A DNA stretch of 32,642 nt from Dehalococcoidia bacterium UBA2777 (GTDB taxonomy: Bacteria; Chloroflexota; Dehalococcoidia; UBA2247; UBA2777), in NCBI GenBank assembly GCA_002352365.1, contig DEIJ01000036.1:1-32642 (forward strand). Reading direction: 5' to 3'. Positions 1 through 8,425 of this stretch are shown piece by piece. Position numbers and translations under genes: made by a program. Under the pieces are notes generated by a model, which was given only the letters and a program-made list of their open reading frames with translations, made no database searches and was not told the origin of the DNA. Each line of letters starts with the position of its first letter. Within the stretch, counting starts at the first letter, position 1.

Positions 1-1
1 G

Positions 2-49
2 CCCTTCCAGTGGAACATCCGCTTTAAGGTCGTTGATGTTAACCATTAG
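2..49 (+). CDS. possible C-terminal end of a truncated gene
   Basis: A frame open from the left edge encodes PFQWNIRFKVVDVNH and stops with TAG at 47-49. The mix of hydrophobic and polar residues is protein-like, but fifteen residues cannot identify a family and the frame could be open by chance. It would be the tail of a plus-strand gene lying outside the window. Confidence 0.2.
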   Translation, partial: PFQWNIRFKVVDVNH

Positions 50-61
50 TTAACATAATAT
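33..61 (+). promoter_or_regulatory. weak sigma70-like promoter with twin GTTAAC palindromes in its spacer
   Basis: TTGATG (33-38), a 17-base spacer and TAATAT (56-61) give a moderate sigma70-like match. Two copies of the palindrome GTTAAC (38-43 and 49-54) lie in or at the edge of the spacer, 11 bases apart or about one helical turn, as expected for an operator. No convincing gene follows, so its role is unknown. Confidence 0.22.
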
Positions 62-454
62 TAAATATAAACCTTAAAGATCATCTGTTACACTTATCTA
101 ATAGCCTGAGACTGCTTAGAAATATAGTGTGAGTCTAAAACACCTGCCGCAAAGCAGACCTGAAGATCTGCACCACATAGATTTGGAGGCGAAGAGTTGA
201 AAAGGGCCAAAATTCCTACAGAAAATCAAGATTAGGTAGCTTGAGCCGAGAAAGGAGAGACAATGGTTGCTCTGGCAGATGGAGCACAAAAAGAGCTCGC
301 GGAGGCAATTTTACCGAATTACTACAGATCCCGCCGTAGCTTTATCTTATGATCATATCCACAAATTCTCCCGGAGATGGATCAAGCGACACACCGCCAT
401 CTTTGCCGAGTACACTATCGAATATCATCAAACTCAGAGGATGAAAAAGATGAC
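62..454. other. leader-like region with competing hairpins and two short frames; no recognised gene
   Basis: Two small hairpins compete for the same bases: CTGC (144-147) can pair with GCAG (154-157), and GCAGA (154-158) with TCTGC (167-171). After them come a 12-codon TTG frame (197-235) behind GGAGG at 185-189, and a 29-codon ATG frame (263-352) behind AAAGGAGA at 251-258. Both are in the same frame, separated by in-frame TAG and TGA codons, so this may be either a leader with micro-ORFs or the wreck of one gene. Another frame open at 267-458 matches nothing I recognise. No tRNA-like structure is visible. Confidence 0.35.
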
Positions 455-1153
455 CTAGTTTTTGTGTCTAATCATTATGCACGCTATGCTACGCGTGCAG
501 CTATTTTTCCCTGAATAGGTGATGTCCCTTACCTGAGCCTCTGTAGCCCGAAACCAACCGTTTGCCTCTCGTTTAAAAAATTCTTCTTTCCGTACTTCAA
601 ACCCGTTACATAGTCTTTCCACTCTCTTGGCATCATAAATGCGCCATTCATCGAGCACAGCGGCTTCCCCATAAGGCACGGTTATTAAGATATAGCCATT
701 ATCTGTGAGGAGATTATTTAGCCGCTCTATACATCTGATATCTCCATCCCTATCTAATCCTATATGTTCAATTGTAGAGATAATGGTTATTATATCAAAA
801 AACCCCCGGGGCAGCTCGGCAGTTAGAATGTCCCCCCGGATAAACCTAAAGTTGGGGTGCTTTAGATTATAGGGGCGGACGTCTATACCCCAGACCTCAA
901 AGCCAAGACTAGCCAGCATAATAGGGAAGAAGGTCTCACAGCAACCAATATCCAGAATACGTCTCGCCCGCGAATCAATATTAGTTAGCACCCAGGGGTA
1001 CTCCACTGCCCGTTCAACTTGCTGAATATCACCAAGAAAGGGCCGCGGTTGTATGCCTAACCTCCTCGACAGCTTTACGGCAGCAGGAAGAGTCGCGGTG
1101 GGGAGGATTCTCTTAAGCGTTAACAGGATTCCCCGCGGAATAGATATAATCAA
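455..1153 (-). CDS. SAM-dependent methyltransferase, DUF268-like
   Basis: A 232-residue class I methyltransferase. The SAM-binding region reads ILDIGCCETFFP then GFEVWGIDVRPY, followed by FFDIITIISTIEHIGLDRDGD, an IEHxGL signature I associate with the DUF268 family, and a later WRIYDAKRVERL stretch that fits its HRIY motif. Motif I is degenerate: GCCETF in place of GxGxG. The start is TTG, in a TTGA overlap with the stop of the upstream methyltransferase, and AAAGGAGG lies 7-8 bases upstream, which fixes the start. It is last in a minus-strand operon with flippase, glycosyltransferase and methyltransferase, so a sugar or other surface-glycan acceptor is likely. The acceptor is inferred; the fold is clear. 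Confidence 0.8.
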   Translation of the reverse strand: MIISIPRGILLTLKRILPTATLPAAVKLSRRLGIQPRPFLGDIQQVERAVEYPWVLTNIDSRARRILDIGCCETFFPIMLASLGFEVWGIDVRPYNLKHPNFRFIRGDILTAELPRGFFDIITIISTIEHIGLDRDGDIRCIERLNNLLTDNGYILITVPYGEAAVLDEWRIYDAKRVERLCNGFEVRKEEFFKREANGWFRATEAQVRDITYSGKNSCTRSIACIMIRHKN

Positions 1154-1977
1154 TCTGGGCCTCCTTTTTCATCGCCTGGTGAATCTTTCCTTTCGAGGAT
1201 ATACAGCCAATGGGTAGCCAGCTTGGGGTAGAATTTCTTGGCGATTTTCAGGCTTAAAAATGAGGGGAGGCATAATGCCTCTTTCACAAAGTAATATAGC
1301 CTTACCAGCTTAGAGCGTGGGGATAACATTTGCCTTGGCTCATCGTCAGGGTTTTCTCCCCAGATTAGTTTAGTTACTCTCTGGGCCAATAAATCAATGG
1401 CAAACAGCGAAGCCGAGGGATCCACAGGGCAAGAGGCGACAAGATCAAACCCATACTGGGGGAAGAGATTTTCCCATTCGGCTTTAGATATAGTTAGTAG
1501 TGGGGCAAATAAGCTAATCAAGTGAGACGAAGATTGCTCGAGCAGAATTGCCTGCCCACCATTTCCCTTGAGTATCCTGCTTATTTCCTTCATTGATGAT
1601 CCCAGTTCATCTTTTGACGGGAGGTGCTGTAAAGTAGTAATTGTGATAACCATATCGAAAATGTCGCTCCTAAAGGGCAGATAACGAGCCGAAGCTTGAA
1701 CTACTTTCTCTGTGCCAGCTAGTTTCAATGTAGGCCGGCTGATGTCAATGCCCCAAACATCTTTAGCTCCCCACTCGCGCCAGTAGTCAAACCAATAAGC
1801 AGTACCACAGCCGATTTCCAAAATGCTTTTGCCCTGTAGCCGGTTTTTAATTCCCTGGAGGGCATCTTTTTGCCCATATCGAATGTATTTATTAGTAATT
1901 GGCCCCGCCCAAGGTATTAACGCACTCTTCTGTTTATATTGAAGTCCGAGGCTTTCCCAATAACTTTTCTGCTCCAC
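1150..1977 (-). CDS. class I SAM-dependent methyltransferase
   Basis: A 275-residue protein with a Methyltransf_11/25-type core. Motif I is ILEIGCGTAYWF near residue 52, the ribose-binding acidic residue lies in DVWGIDIS, and FDMVITITTLQHLPS forms motif II/III with the usual L-H. The C-terminal third (from about residue 180) is basic and aromatic-rich, possibly an acceptor or membrane-contact region. Translation starts at GTG two bases after the glycosyltransferase stop, without a strong Shine-Dalgarno site, which suggests translational coupling. It sits in the flippase-GT4-methyltransferase operon, so methylation of a glycan or lipid-linked sugar is the simplest role. O-antigen capping methyltransferases have comparable contexts, but the substrate cannot be read from sequence. 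Confidence 0.82.
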   Translation of the reverse strand: MEQKSYWESLGLQYKQKSALIPWAGPITNKYIRYGQKDALQGIKNRLQGKSILEIGCGTAYWFDYWREWGAKDVWGIDISRPTLKLAGTEKVVQASARYLPFRSDIFDMVITITTLQHLPSKDELGSSMKEISRILKGNGGQAILLEQSSSHLISLFAPLLTISKAEWENLFPQYGFDLVASCPVDPSASLFAIDLLAQRVTKLIWGENPDDEPRQMLSPRSKLVRLYYFVKEALCLPSFLSLKIAKKFYPKLATHWLYILERKDSPGDEKGGPD

Positions 1978-1979
1978 AG

Positions 1980-3068
1980 CTAGGTCACCGATGATATGAC
2001 GTCCATAAACTCTCGGCTACTTCTATCCCAGCTAAAGTTTGAAGCCCACTTTAGAGCGTTCGAGCTTAACTCTTGTCGCAGTTGGCTATCGGTTAACATC
2101 TCTACTATTGCATTTGCCAGTTCGTCTATATTTGAGTAGGGGACCAAGATACCTGTCTCTCTATGCTTTATCGAGTCTCTTAGACCAGGAACATCGTAGG
2201 CGATGGCCGGGGTTCCGCAAGAGTTAGCCTCAATTACCGAGATTGCCCACCCCTCCTTCATCGAAGGAGTAACGAATACCCAGGCCTTTTGTAGTATCTC
2301 AGCCTTCTCCTTTTCCGATACCTCCCCCACTAATCTGACACAGGAGGTAAGTTCCAACCTGCGGACTAATTCCTTCAGCTCATTATAATCTCCCCGTCCA
2401 GCTACTATCAACTCAACCTCAGCTATTTTATTCCTCACTACCTTGAAAGCTTTAACCAGATGGTCTATCTGCTTATACTTTTTAACTCTCCCTAAATATA
2501 CCACTTGAGGAGTCGGCGCTTTCGGTCCCGAGGTATATGAGTTAGAATCGACCCCATTATGAACGATGGCAATCTTCTGTTCCGGGATTCCTTTGGCCAC
2601 CAATTCATCCTTCGTGCTCTGGGATACTACCACGAAAGGTGCTTTCTTATAAAAAAGTGGAATCAACTTCTCTGAAAGGTAAATATAAATGGCCAAAGGT
2701 AATGATAGCTCTTTAAACAAGATATTGCCATGCAAGTGATGGTCTATGGCTATCACCGGTTTTCTGACATATAATGGCACCAGTAATGGCACCTTGCTTA
2801 TATCATCAACGACGACATCGAATTTTTCTCCTTTTAACCTCCTCATAAAGTACCCGAAGGCCGCATAATTAAACAAGAATTTGCTCCCCACTCGGATCAC
2901 TCTAATTCCCTCGATAGTCTCCTCCAGCTTGCAGCCAGGAAACCTAGATGAAACTAAAACAACCTCATGTCCCCGAGCAATCCGTTTGAAGATTTCATGT
3001 AGGTGGATTTCGGCACCACCTGCCTCGGGATTGTTTATATCTCGCCAGTTGAGGATTAATATCCTCAT
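1980..3068 (-). CDS. GT4 family glycosyltransferase (GT-B fold)
   Basis: A 362-residue retaining glycosyltransferase of usual GT4 length. The N-terminal Rossmann domain starts MRILILNWRD and holds the acceptor-side GGAEIHLHE (residues 17-25). The C-terminal domain starts near HNGVD (170) and VVYLGRVKKYKQIDHLVKAF. The donor-binding E-x7-E motif is E272 and E280 in EGWAISVIE, followed by GTPAIAYDVPGLRD, as in PimA/WecA-cluster enzymes. It would transfer a nucleotide-sugar-activated residue in the cytoplasm onto a lipid-linked or saccharide acceptor. It follows the flippase by 52 bases and leads directly into two methyltransferases. ATG start with a GAGAGA-type site. Sugar specificity is unknown. 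Confidence 0.9.
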   Translation of the reverse strand: MRILILNWRDINNPEAGGAEIHLHEIFKRIARGHEVVLVSSRFPGCKLEETIEGIRVIRVGSKFLFNYAAFGYFMRRLKGEKFDVVVDDISKVPLLVPLYVRKPVIAIDHHLHGNILFKELSLPLAIYIYLSEKLIPLFYKKAPFVVVSQSTKDELVAKGIPEQKIAIVHNGVDSNSYTSGPKAPTPQVVYLGRVKKYKQIDHLVKAFKVVRNKIAEVELIVAGRGDYNELKELVRRLELTSCVRLVGEVSEKEKAEILQKAWVFVTPSMKEGWAISVIEANSCGTPAIAYDVPGLRDSIKHRETGILVPYSNIDELANAIVEMLTDSQLRQELSSNALKWASNFSWDRSSREFMDVISSVT

Positions 3069-3120
3069 TTTATCTCTCTAATATGGCTGGTGAAGACAGC
3101 ATAGTATACCATGCTTGCGG

Positions 3121-4401
3121 CTAGCAGGGAAGTGACTTAGCTGATCGGGACACTAAGTTCAAGTAAAATGGTATCACCGAGACAAAGCTAATAATTCCGC
3201 AGAGAAGCACCACATTTACTATCTGAGTAATGCTAGAGTGGAACAAACTTATTAGCCCCAGCTCTAAAATTATCACTACTAATAGAGGATAGGCTATCTT
3301 GGCTTGATTTAATGACAGGGAGTAGTTAACCACCAGGAAGGAGAGGGCGAAAAAGAACATGGCCAACCCATATTTGAACAAAAATGGCGTTGCCAAGGGA
3401 TATTTATCTCCAAAGAGGGAGCCTACGATGAAATGGGGGCAAAGCAAATAAACTATAGCCACTCCCCCACCTATAAGCAAAGTATAAATGGCTGCCTTTC
3501 GCAACAGAAATCGCGTCTTGCCCCCAACCTCAAAAAGCCCTGATGTTTTGGGAAACATCGCTACAGCTACTCCGGCAGGGGCGTAAAGGACTATCCTTCC
3601 CAATACCGAAATGGCGGAGTAATTTCCCATACTCTCTGGGCTGAGATAATGCTTTGCCAAGATCACATCTATGTTGGTTAATACCGCAAAGGAGAAGATA
3701 GCGAGAAAGGTTAAGCCAGTATAGGAGAAGAGGCCGCCCAGTTCACTTTTCTGATTGCCTCCTCTGGCCAAATCCTTGAGAGAGAGTAAGGTTACTAAGA
3801 AGACTATAAAATAAGCCAAGGGAAAGGCAATTAGCCCACCGTAGATCTCTAAACCTAGGTAGACAAGTAGGATGGCGAGAAAAAGCTTTAGCAAGGCCCA
3901 TAAAGCAGCACTAAAACCTAATGGCAAAAATCTCTGTAGCCCCTGTAGCACCCCCCAATTTACTGGCAGAGCGAAGGCCAAAATGAGTGAAGAGAATGGG
4001 ACGACGAGATACCATCCATTGTCTATATTAAGAAACCCTGAAATCAGTGGGGTGAGCCCAGTTAGGATGAGAAATAACACCGAGCCAAGCAGAATGGTTC
4101 GCCGCAGAGAGAATTTCCATAGATAGCTTACCCCCCCAGGGTTATTTTGGGCGTTGAACTTAGCGGTGAACTTAGTGATCGAAGTTTGGAAGGCCTGGGA
4201 CATTATCATGGTTATGGTAAGCAGGGAGGTAAGGCTGAACAATATGCCGTATTGGGCTGGGGTTAGCAACATACCCATAGCAAGCTGGTAGAGATAATTG
4301 AAAGCCCCTGCCGCTAAGCCAAAAGCAACCATTATGGTGCTATGTCTGGTCAGATCATCTGCCTTCGCCCTTTGTTTGATCAAGCTTAGCCTGGGATGCA
4401 T
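3121..4401 (-). CDS. Wzx/MurJ-like polysaccharide flippase
   Basis: A 426-residue integral membrane protein of the MATE/oligosaccharide flippase superfamily, with about 12 predicted membrane segments and the usual length. Positive residues precede the first helix (RLSLIKQRAKADDLTRHSTIM), and LYQLAMGMLLTPAQYGILFSL matches the conserved first-helix-pair region, where LxPxEYG is usual. It should move a lipid-linked saccharide across the cytoplasmic membrane. It heads the minus-strand glycan operon, diverging from the GT-C-like membrane proteins. ATG start preceded by AAGGAGAAA. O-antigen, teichuronic acid or S-layer glycan export are all possible; substrate unknown. Confidence 0.85.
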   Translation of the reverse strand: MHPRLSLIKQRAKADDLTRHSTIMVAFGLAAGAFNYLYQLAMGMLLTPAQYGILFSLTSLLTITMIMSQAFQTSITKFTAKFNAQNNPGGVSYLWKFSLRRTILLGSVLFLILTGLTPLISGFLNIDNGWYLVVPFSSLILAFALPVNWGVLQGLQRFLPLGFSAALWALLKLFLAILLVYLGLEIYGGLIAFPLAYFIVFLVTLLSLKDLARGGNQKSELGGLFSYTGLTFLAIFSFAVLTNIDVILAKHYLSPESMGNYSAISVLGRIVLYAPAGVAVAMFPKTSGLFEVGGKTRFLLRKAAIYTLLIGGGVAIVYLLCPHFIVGSLFGDKYPLATPFLFKYGLAMFFFALSFLVVNYSLSLNQAKIAYPLLVVIILELGLISLFHSSITQIVNVVLLCGIISFVSVIPFYLNLVSRSAKSLPC

Positions 4402-4452
4402 TTTCTCCTTAACTTACCATTTTGTTCTGCTCAAAGCAACAAATTTTTGTCC

Positions 4453-4481
4453 TTGTTAAATCTCCCCCATCTTCTTAGAAT
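4453..4481 (+). promoter_or_regulatory. candidate promoter for the PTPS-related/DUF2079 operon
   Basis: TTGTTA (4453-4458), 17-base spacer, TAGAAT (4476-4481). The predicted transcript start would fall on or next to the ribosome site AAGGAAGG (4482-4489), leaving almost no leader, so this is a weak call. Confidence 0.22.
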
Positions 4482-4493
4482 AAGGAAGGCTTT

Positions 4494-7019
4494 TTGTTGA
4501 ACATGGGGGGGAAAGCACCACAAAGATTTTCCTGGCGTGGTATCACTGAAATCGCCATCCTGGTTTCGGTTACTTTGCTGGTGGCGAGCAATTGGTTCAA
4601 TCCGGCATTGCCTAAGGGACACGATGCTGTTGCCGACATATCAGTAGCTGAGGCTGCTAGGCAGGCTATCTTTGGTTACCACCTAATCCCGGGGTGGGTT
4701 GACCATTGGTATTTAGGTTATCCTTTATTTTTCGTCTCCCCACCACTCATTAATCTGTTACGAATAGGGCTGAGCCTCCCTTTAGGATGGGTGGTGGCCA
4801 GCAAGTTACTCTATGGACTATTTTTTGGGCTTAGTGGTGTTTTTGCCTACTATTACGTCCACCGGATAACGGGAAATAGGTATGCCTCTTTTATCGCCGG
4901 GCTAGTTTATACCTTCTCCTCCTTTCACTTAACTGAAGTGGTCTTTGAGGGCCACTATGGTATTGGGGCAGCATATATGTTGATTCCCCTGGTGCTCTTG
5001 AGCTTGGAGAAGGCGATCAAAAGATGGACTACTAGAGGCATCGCCATTGCTGGGATTCTTGTTGCCCTGTTAACCTTAACCCATCCTCAGGCATTCCCCC
5101 TTCTAGTTGGCCCGTTCGTGGTGCTGTTTTGCCTGTTTCACTTCTGCCTGGCGGCTAGGCAACAAAAGCGCAGAGTCTTGCTAAGCAGTTTGTCAGTATT
5201 TTTACTTGGCCTGCTGCTCAGCGCCTTTTGGTGGTTCCCTCTGTTTGGGGAAATAGGCTATTTTCACTCAGTCAAATTTTCTGATTTGCCACCATATGAT
5301 CCCACCTTCCTTCAGCTGATAAGTCTGCGCCCAAGTGGCTCCTGTTGCGCCCCCTTTACCACTTTCGCTGCTTCAGGCTCTATCTTTATTCAAATCCTCC
5401 AGCTTTTTCCCACGGTACTTGCCTTCTTGGGACTGCTTTTAAATTATAAAAATAAATATGCTTGGTTCTTCGTCATTGCCGCACTGGGGGGGATTTTTTT
5501 AGCCTGGGGGCCTACCTCCTCACCGATAAACCTCTATGGAGCAGCTTCCGACTACTGGCCCTTTTTTGATAGAATAAGAACACCGCAGAGGTTTTTACTC
5601 TTCACCTGTTTCGCTTATGCTGCCTTAGCCGGCTTAGGGGTAAAAAGCATTGTAGACAGAGTTAAAAAACCTAGACCCTCAGTCATAATTGTGGTCATCT
5701 TAAGTCTATTGGTAGTAGCAAATACCTGGCAGGAAGGCCGAGAAGCCTTTGAAAGTTTTGAGTTGACCCCAGATCAAGAGCAAGCTATCGAGTGGTTATC
5801 GGAGCAAGATGAGGGTAGATTGATGGTGCTCCCGCCTCAAACCTGGATATACTCCCCCCAATTGCGGAACATTGTCAATCCCATGTGTTATACTTGGCTC
5901 CATGGCAAGCAAACGGTGCATGGGGGCACGCCAGCCCTAGCCCCAAAGTGGACCGGGGCCTTTTTGGAGGAAATATACTCCCATTGGACGACAGAATCGC
6001 AGCCGACAAATATTGGCGGAGTATTAGATGTGCTTGGGGCAAAATATGTGGTAATCGACAAAACAGTTCCCGCTTCTGCTTGTTATGTTTTGGATAGCTC
6101 TTTCACCAAGCACTGGGAATCCGAGACTATAGATATTTATCGGCATGATGATCCCTACCCCAGAATTTTTGCTACTGTCCCTACACATCAGGAGACTATA
6201 ACCGGTGGCGATAAGGTGATGCGGGAGGGGAATCAAGATATTGAAATAACTCGGAGCTCCGATTATGTTAAAGTCGGCGACTGGAGCTGGAAGGTCGATT
6301 GTACCTTCAACAAAAAGGGACAAGATCGATTCGCTGTAGGCATCCCTGTCCATCTGCCCCAGGATACCACCACTGTTTCCTTTTGGTACTATTTGCCGCA
6401 ATCCCTTCCTCAGGCTATGCTAGGGGTTCATCTCCGTGAATTGGATAACAGCAAGTATTTCCATAACCCCATTGCTGATATGTCAGCAGGCTGGCACGAG
6501 GTGGAGGTCCCTCTATCTATGGTTTATTCGAGATGGTCAACAGATGAGAACATGCGTTTAGATAAAAGCCAAGTAGCCGATATCTGGCTCGGGGTATATG
6601 AAACAAAGGATGATGAAAACCCATCGAGCTTTTCAATTTATTTTAGCCAAGTTAGCCTACATAGTGAGAGAATAGAAAGAGTAGACTTTACCTTAATACA
6701 GCCGGGCAAATATCACCTTCAGCTGAATTCGACCCAGCCTTTACGTTTAGTCCTCGCTGAGTCTTATTATCCCGGTTGGGTGGCCAAGATAGATAATAAG
6801 GTCATCCCCTCGGAGAGAACCTACGGCTTTCTAAATGGCTGGCATTTGAATGAGACAGGAGAATATGATCTCACCTTGGAATTTACCAAAAGCGGACAGA
6901 GGAAATTAGGCCAGGGTTTGACCCTGCTAACCATGATAGGGATGTTACTTTTGTTTGTCAGCCGAAGAGTTAAAACGAAGTGGCTCATAAAGTTTACCCA
7001 CCATATTTCCACCGGCTAA
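4494..7019 (+). CDS. large membrane protein, PTPS-related/YfhO-like, probable GT-C glycosyltransferase
   Basis: An 841-residue protein with a first membrane helix (17-32), then KGHD with D44 in the first extracytoplasmic loop where GT-C enzymes place the catalytic acid. A dozen further helices follow to about residue 410, then an extracytoplasmic beta-rich part and a terminal helix near 815-833. This resembles the family called 6-pyruvoyl-tetrahydropterin synthase-related membrane proteins; the enzymatic name is misleading. Residues about 565-715 look like a carbohydrate-binding beta-sandwich (SFWYYLPQSLPQ, YFSQVSLHS), and LAESYYPGWVAKID resembles the YfhO C-terminal domain. Two in-frame TTG codons (4494, 4497) and ATG 4503 compete; AAGGAAGG (4482-4489) best suits TTG 4497. 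It probably transfers a polyprenol-linked sugar outside the membrane. Confidence 0.78.
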   Translation: MLNMGGKAPQRFSWRGITEIAILVSVTLLVASNWFNPALPKGHDAVADISVAEAARQAIFGYHLIPGWVDHWYLGYPLFFVSPPLINLLRIGLSLPLGWVVASKLLYGLFFGLSGVFAYYYVHRITGNRYASFIAGLVYTFSSFHLTEVVFEGHYGIGAAYMLIPLVLLSLEKAIKRWTTRGIAIAGILVALLTLTHPQAFPLLVGPFVVLFCLFHFCLAARQQKRRVLLSSLSVFLLGLLLSAFWWFPLFGEIGYFHSVKFSDLPPYDPTFLQLISLRPSGSCCAPFTTFAASGSIFIQILQLFPTVLAFLGLLLNYKNKYAWFFVIAALGGIFLAWGPTSSPINLYGAASDYWPFFDRIRTPQRFLLFTCFAYAALAGLGVKSIVDRVKKPRPSVIIVVILSLLVVANTWQEGREAFESFELTPDQEQAIEWLSEQDEGRLMVLPPQTWIYSPQLRNIVNPMCYTWLHGKQTVHGGTPALAPKWTGAFLEEIYSHWTTESQPTNIGGVLDVLGAKYVVIDKTVPASACYVLDSSFTKHWESETIDIYRHDDPYPRIFATVPTHQETITGGDKVMREGNQDIEITRSSDYVKVGDWSWKVDCTFNKKGQDRFAVGIPVHLPQDTTTVSFWYYLPQSLPQAMLGVHLRELDNSKYFHNPIADMSAGWHEVEVPLSMVYSRWSTDENMRLDKSQVADIWLGVYETKDDENPSSFSIYFSQVSLHSERIERVDFTLIQPGKYHLQLNSTQPLRLVLAESYYPGWVAKIDNKVIPSERTYGFLNGWHLNETGEYDLTLEFTKSGQRKLGQGLTLLTMIGMLLLFVSRRVKTKWLIKFTHHISTG

Positions 7020-8425
7020 TCCGAACGTGTGCCTTTCAGGCCATTGGGTTAGCTTTGATATACATACTTATCGCCTGTCTAATATCCTTGTCGAAGCATT
7101 GGTCATATAATACCTATGCTTTTGACCTGGGGATATTCAGCCAATCTCTATGGTATACCATGAAGGGGAACGTCCTCTACAACTCGCCAGAGGGGATGTC
7201 CCATTTTGGCTATCATTTTCAGCCCATCTTATTGCTGCTATTGCCTATTTTCCGAATTGCGCCATATAGTGAGACACTGCTGGTGATTCAAAGCATTGCT
7301 CTTGGTGGCAGCGGCTATCTGATCTATCGGCTAGCTGCAACTTTGGGTTTAGAACATAAAATGGCTCTCCTTGTGGAGGTTTTCTTCCTCTCCTCCCCGT
7401 TAGTCCACGGGGTAAATTTCTATGACTTTCACCCAGTGGCTTTAGCTGTGCCAACACTTCTGGTCATGATTTTAGGCCTTAGGGGGCGAAGATGGGTGGT
7501 TTTTGGGGTGGGCTTGACTCTTTCTTTAATGACTAAGGAAGATGTAATTGTGGCCCTAGCTGTATTTGGTGGGGTTATGCTACTTGCCCAATATTTGAAA
7601 GGCAACCGGCTGCGGAAGGCATATCTAGCGATTTTTCTGTCAAGTTTGGCTATGGGGATAACAGCCATGGTTGTCGCCAAAATCGCTTCGGGGCAGGATA
7701 TCCCTCCTATGCTGAGGTGTATAACTGAGAGGTGGCCGTATCAAGATAGACCATTCGATATCGCCACGGCCGAGGCATTTGGCAACTTCTTTAGCCTGGA
7801 GTCGATATTCCTATTCCTCAGCTATTTTCTACCCCTCGCTTTCCTCCCTCTGCTCTCACCACTGTGGATCTCACCGGTGCTGTTTAATGTCGGTAAAGAC
7901 ATGCTGGCAGCATACGAGGGACAGAAGCAGCTAATTCAATACACTGCACCGGCGATACCATTTCTATTCGCCGCGCTGATAGAGACTTTGAGAGCAAGGC
8001 TAAGTCTGTGGATCACAAAGGGGAAAAAGTGGTTACTTATAGCTATCGTGGTGATGTCGTTTTCATTGAGCTTACTTTTTGACTTTATACACTTGCCTCA
8101 GGGCGTTACTTTTGGAGCCCCCGCTATGCCGGGGGTACATGAAGCAGCTACCACCAGGATCATCAGTTTTATACCCGATGGAGTCACTGTAACTGTCCCT
8201 AATCATATTTTCCCTCATTTGTGCACCCGGACATATACCTACTTGCCAGACGGTCCGGGTGATGGGAAGCTAAATTCAGAGTATGCCATAATAGACCTAC
8301 AAAATATGGATAGCTATCAAGATAAAGCCTCGGGGCGGAGTATAAATTGGGAAAGGCATTTCAGCACCGAGTATGGGGTGATATTGCGCCTTGATGATAT
8401 AATCTTGCTCAAGCGAGGAAATTAA
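6980..8425 (+). CDS. DUF2079 membrane protein, GT-C-like
   Basis: A 481-residue polytopic protein with DUF2079 hallmarks: WSYNTYAFDLGIFSQSLWYT in the first outer loop (D49, a candidate catalytic acid), NFYDFHPVALAVPTL, SLMTKEDV and TAPAIPFLFAALI. About ten helices are followed by a short extracytoplasmic tail (HEAATTRIISFIPDG, HIFPHLCTRTYTYLP). GTG start, overlapping the upstream gene by 40 bases in another frame; no ribosome site is clear and later starts would cut the first helix. It is a close paralogue of the next gene but ends at ILLKRGN, exactly where the neighbour continues into a C-terminal extension. A sugar transferase role is inferred from GT-C resemblance; DUF2079 has no established function that I know of. 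Confidence 0.8.
   Translation: MAHKVYPPYFHRLIRTCAFQAIGLALIYILIACLISLSKHWSYNTYAFDLGIFSQSLWYTMKGNVLYNSPEGMSHFGYHFQPILLLLLPIFRIAPYSETLLVIQSIALGGSGYLIYRLAATLGLEHKMALLVEVFFLSSPLVHGVNFYDFHPVALAVPTLLVMILGLRGRRWVVFGVGLTLSLMTKEDVIVALAVFGGVMLLAQYLKGNRLRKAYLAIFLSSLAMGITAMVVAKIASGQDIPPMLRCITERWPYQDRPFDIATAEAFGNFFSLESIFLFLSYFLPLAFLPLLSPLWISPVLFNVGKDMLAAYEGQKQLIQYTAPAIPFLFAALIETLRARLSLWITKGKKWLLIAIVVMSFSLSLLFDFIHLPQGVTFGAPAMPGVHEAATTRIISFIPDGVTVTVPNHIFPHLCTRTYTYLPDGPGDGKLNSEYAIIDLQNMDSYQDKASGRSINWERHFSTEYGVILRLDDIILLKRGN

Noticed and set aside
136..200. Possible c-di-GMP riboswitch because of CCGCAAAGC-like bases
   Set aside because: The rest of the conserved core and pairing arrangement is absent.
233..352. 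In-frame TGA codons as selenocysteine
   Set aside because: A TAG stop lies in the same frame, there is no recognised selenoprotein family and no SECIS-like stem was seen.
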